From NCBI RefSeq assembly GCF_016907335.1, contig NZ_JAFBBT010000001.1, positions 1,116,001 to 1,180,000 of the forward strand: 64,000 nucleotides of DNA. The letters run 5' to 3'. Below the pieces are notes generated by a model. That model searched no databases. It was not told the DNA's origin and saw nothing but the letters and a program-made list of their open reading frames with translations. Within the stretch, counting starts at the first letter, position 1, and each line of letters opens with the position of its first letter. Positions 62,372 through 64,000 of this stretch are shown piece after piece. A program made the translations under genes and the position numbers. This DNA comes from Curtobacterium herbarum (GTDB lineage: Bacteria > Actinomycetota > Actinomycetes > Actinomycetales > Microbacteriaceae).

Positions 62372-62722
62372 ATGAGCTTAAGCCGATCACTACGCGAAGC
62401 AGACCTGAGCGTGCAAGAGAAGGTCGGTGCCTTTGCCAAAGCACTTGACATCGCGGACGCTGAACAGTGGTACCGCGGCCGAGAATCTTTGAAATCCGGC
62501 GGCGACACTTCCCCCACGGTACGCTTTCACGCAGAGCTTCTCGAACAAGTCGAGCAGCTCCTCGATGCAAGGACGACCGCCCACGCCCTGGACAGCCTGC
62601 TTCTCGACCGCGACGACGACGCACCGGATCTGACTGCTTGGGCCTTGCGTATTCGGGAGGCGGCCCGCATCGCGCGCGTCCCCCTGGCGAAGATCGTCCA
62701 GTTGGTCCGCAGCGAAGAATAG
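62372..62722 (+). CDS. Unknown helical protein, 116 residues
   Basis: Predicted all-helical: MSLSRSLREADLSVQEKVGAF, a central HAELLEQVEQLLDARTTAHA, and IREAARIARVPLAKIVQLV near the end. Not recognised. The ATG is six bases after TAGGCT (62360-62365), the same leaderless layout as backbone genes. It is divergent from the restriction gene and ends before a good hairpin. Confidence 0.6.
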   Translation: MSLSRSLREADLSVQEKVGAFAKALDIADAEQWYRGRESLKSGGDTSPTVRFHAELLEQVEQLLDARTTAHALDSLLLDRDDDAPDLTAWALRIREAARIARVPLAKIVQLVRSEE

Positions 62723-62736
62723 CGTCCCACAACGAA

Positions 62737-62768
62737 GAAGCCCCCTACCGTTCGAGGCAGGGGGCTTC
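62737..62768. terminator. Terminator between convergent small genes
   Basis: GAAGCCCCCT / AGGGGGCTTC with a 12-base loop, 15 bases after the 116-residue gene; it also lies downstream of the minus-strand gene 62782-62898. Confidence 0.75.
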
Positions 62769-62781
62769 GTGCATGTTGAGG

Positions 62782-62898
62782 TCAGGCGTCGTGGCCCTCG
62801 CGAGGAAGGCACGGTGCGTCCTGTTCGAGCACCCACTGTCGCCAGCTTCGAGCGCTGATGGCGTCCACGCACAAACGGGTGAGGTCACGATCGATCAT
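62782..62898 (-). CDS. Small protein, 38 residues
   Basis: MIDRDLTRLCVDAISARSWRQ, then QDAPCLPREGHDA. GAGGAGG lies eight bases before the ATG at 62898, a near-ideal site, and the gene follows four bases after its upstream neighbour, so it is probably translated as the last gene of the 63582-62782 operon. Function unknown. Confidence 0.5.
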   Translation of the reverse strand: MIDRDLTRLCVDAISARSWRQWVLEQDAPCLPREGHDA

Positions 62899-62902
62899 CG
62901 GT

Positions 62903-63352
62903 TCACCTCCTCGCGTCGAGTTGTGCCAGGAGACGAGCGTGCGGGTAGGGACCGTCGTCGTGTGCACGCCATCGAAGGTCGTCCACGATGAGTTCAGAGT
63001 GGAGGTCCGCCCACAAGGCGGGCGCGACCTCGATCAGCAAGTCAAGGGGATCGCCACCCGGAACGGTCCAAGTGCCGACCTGCACCTCATCCAGCAGCCA
63101 AAGTTCGGACAGACCTCCGTAGAGCCGGTCGGCTTCGTGATCCATCACCCCGACCGGCAGCCCTGCCCCTCGCGTACTGAGAGCGTTTGAGACACGCGAG
63201 GTGGGGAGGAACGAGTAGTAGGCGTTGGTTCGCTGCACGAGCAAGTGCTCGTCCTCGTCCGGCCAACAAGTCGGCGGTGGAGCAGGACGGGTGACCTGGC
63301 CCGCCGCTACGCGCATGACAGCTAGCGTCAGAGTCTCCATCGCATTGGTCAT
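62903..63352 (-). CDS. Unknown element protein, 149 residues
   Basis: Begins MTNAMETLTLAVMRVAAGQV, followed by a Pro-rich linker and an aspartate-rich C-terminal half (GGLSELWLLDEVQVGTW, DPLDLLIEVAPALWADLHSEL). No family recognised. ATG 63352 overlaps the upstream gene stop (ATGA), which fixes the start over the longer frame to 63403. Middle gene of a three-gene operon. Confidence 0.55.
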   Translation of the reverse strand: MTNAMETLTLAVMRVAAGQVTRPAPPPTCWPDEDEHLLVQRTNAYYSFLPTSRVSNALSTRGAGLPVGVMDHEADRLYGGLSELWLLDEVQVGTWTVPGGDPLDLLIEVAPALWADLHSELIVDDLRWRAHDDGPYPHARLLAQLDARR

Positions 63353-63582
63353 CGCTGCGTGTCCTTCACGTATCTGGTGTAGGCCTTCTCGCAGACGATC
63401 CAAGCTCGGTAGGCGGTAACTGACTTCGTCATCACTTCAGGATGCGAGGACAGCGCGTCGTAGCGTCCCGTCGTGAGAGCCGATGCCACGGCCATGCGTT
63501 GCCGCTCGGAAGCGAAGTAGCGGTCGCGAGCACGAAGGGCTTGGAGTGCGAGGCGGGCAAGTTTCGGATCGGACGTGGTCAA
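63349..63582 (-). CDS. Unknown element protein, 77 residues
   Basis: Helical and basic (LARLALQALRARDRYFASERQR). The start is TTG 63582 with AAGGAG upstream at good spacing. First gene of the small operon running to 62782. No family recognised. Confidence 0.5.
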   Translation of the reverse strand: MTTSDPKLARLALQALRARDRYFASERQRMAVASALTTGRYDALSSHPEVMTKSVTAYRAWIVCEKAYTRYVKDTQR

Positions 63583-64000
63583 GGTGTCTCCTTCCCGGAA
63601 GTGTTGAAGTGGGTGTAGCTATCGGTAGTACGGATAGGCAAGCGGATACACGGCTCCCTATGGTGGCGACCCGTAGCTCGTTTCTCGCACCCGTCCGAGT
63701 CGCCCACCCTAGGTTCCAGTGACCCAGAAAAGCCAGGTGCGTAGCGTCCCTCTAATCGAGCTTGCAAAGGTGTACACCTCCACCGCTCTGCCGGTTCTTT
63801 CGGCGGGCACCTTACTGCTTCGCCACTTCCCTACCAGCCGAGTGCAAGGCGCTGGTTGTGCGAAGGGTGCCCGGACGCGGGTCTTTACGTGAAGGGCGGG
63901 GCGCTCATCTCGGAGAGTTCAGCAAAAGACACGTCCACTACAGACCCCAATATGCCCAGTCAGGTCAAACTCTCAACGTGATCACCTCAATCGTTCGCGT
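63583..64000. other. Gap of 418 bases at the right edge, regulatory in appearance
   Basis: No convincing gene. A perfect 12-bp palindrome AGGTGTACACCT lies at 63768-63779, and GTGATCAC occurs near the right edge (about 63978). The stretch lies upstream of the minus-strand operon at 63582 and may hold its promoter and operator. Confidence 0.45.

Larger units (their letters stand above)
49541..64000. mobile_element. Integrated mobile genetic element inserted in acs, left part
   Basis: From about 49541 the sequence is less GC-rich, has looser third-position bias, many short genes with strong Shine-Dalgarno sites, and few recognisable housekeeping genes. It starts with a large serine integrase at the broken acs gene. 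Cargo includes candidate nucleases, a restriction-modification pair, a resolvase, prepilin-like proteins and a signal peptidase. No phage structural, terminase, conjugation or replication gene is recognised in the visible 14.4 kb. It may be an integrative element, satellite or prophage; its right end is not in the window. Confidence 0.85.

Noticed and set aside
49541..64000. Intact prophage or conjugative element
   Set aside because: No capsid, terminase, portal, tail, relaxase or type IV secretion gene is recognised in the visible part; it may still be one if the unseen part carries them.

Overview
The window is high-GC DNA from an actinobacterium, most probably a Curtobacterium-like member of the Microbacteriaceae. 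This is inferred from the gene order (dnaX-recR-lysC-asd, rplJ-rplL), GTG starts, PASTA-type penicillin-binding protein, malate:quinone oxidoreductase, and many genes that start a few bases after a TANNNT -10 box and so look leaderless. No species call can be made without a search.

Positions 1-49540 are chromosomal backbone. Left to right: the end of a TolB-like protein; an ABC exporter pair (728-3114); an operon of an acyl-CoA dehydrogenase-like protein, a fused PIG-L deacetylase/methyltransferase and a family 2 glycosyltransferase (3243-6510), divergent from a PhoP-like two-component system (6617-8893); the L10 leader with rplJ-rplL; an AbiEi/DUF559-type protein and an amino-acid permease; an ABC multidrug exporter; cystathionine beta-synthase and cystathionine gamma-synthase with a tiny coupled ORF between them; two MFS transporters, a lipoprotein and a TetR regulator; a HerA-like ATPase; a PH-domain membrane protein and tRNA-Ser; pta-ackA; an NAD(P)-binding protein; the SRP RNA; dnaX-recR; lysC-asd; mqo; a radical SAM gene behind a perfect LexA box; a sensor kinase/membrane protein/LuxR regulator cluster with thymidine kinase; a flavin monooxygenase; tRNA-Pro; a metallophosphoesterase and a PASTA penicillin-binding protein; DUF4177 and RidA genes.

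At about 49541 the backbone ends inside acs (acetyl-CoA synthetase). Only the C-terminal part of acs remains, and a large serine integrase gene reads away from the junction. From here to 64000 the DNA is visibly more AT-rich, with small genes, strong Shine-Dalgarno sites and many unknowns. It is an integrated mobile element longer than 14.4 kb; its far end lies outside the window. It carries a candidate HEPN ribonuclease, a candidate PD-(D/E)XK nuclease, a convergent restriction-modification pair, a small serine resolvase, a GIY-YIG nuclease, and an unusual set of two type IV prepilin-like proteins with a SipW-type signal peptidase.

Functional themes: pta-ackA is intact while acs is broken, so acetate activation would have to go through AckA-Pta unless a second acs exists. 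The element looks like a defence and cell-surface cargo carrier. The best candidates for undescribed biology are the HEPN and PD-(D/E)XK genes, the SipW/prepilin operon, and the deacetylase-methyltransferase/glycosyltransferase operon.
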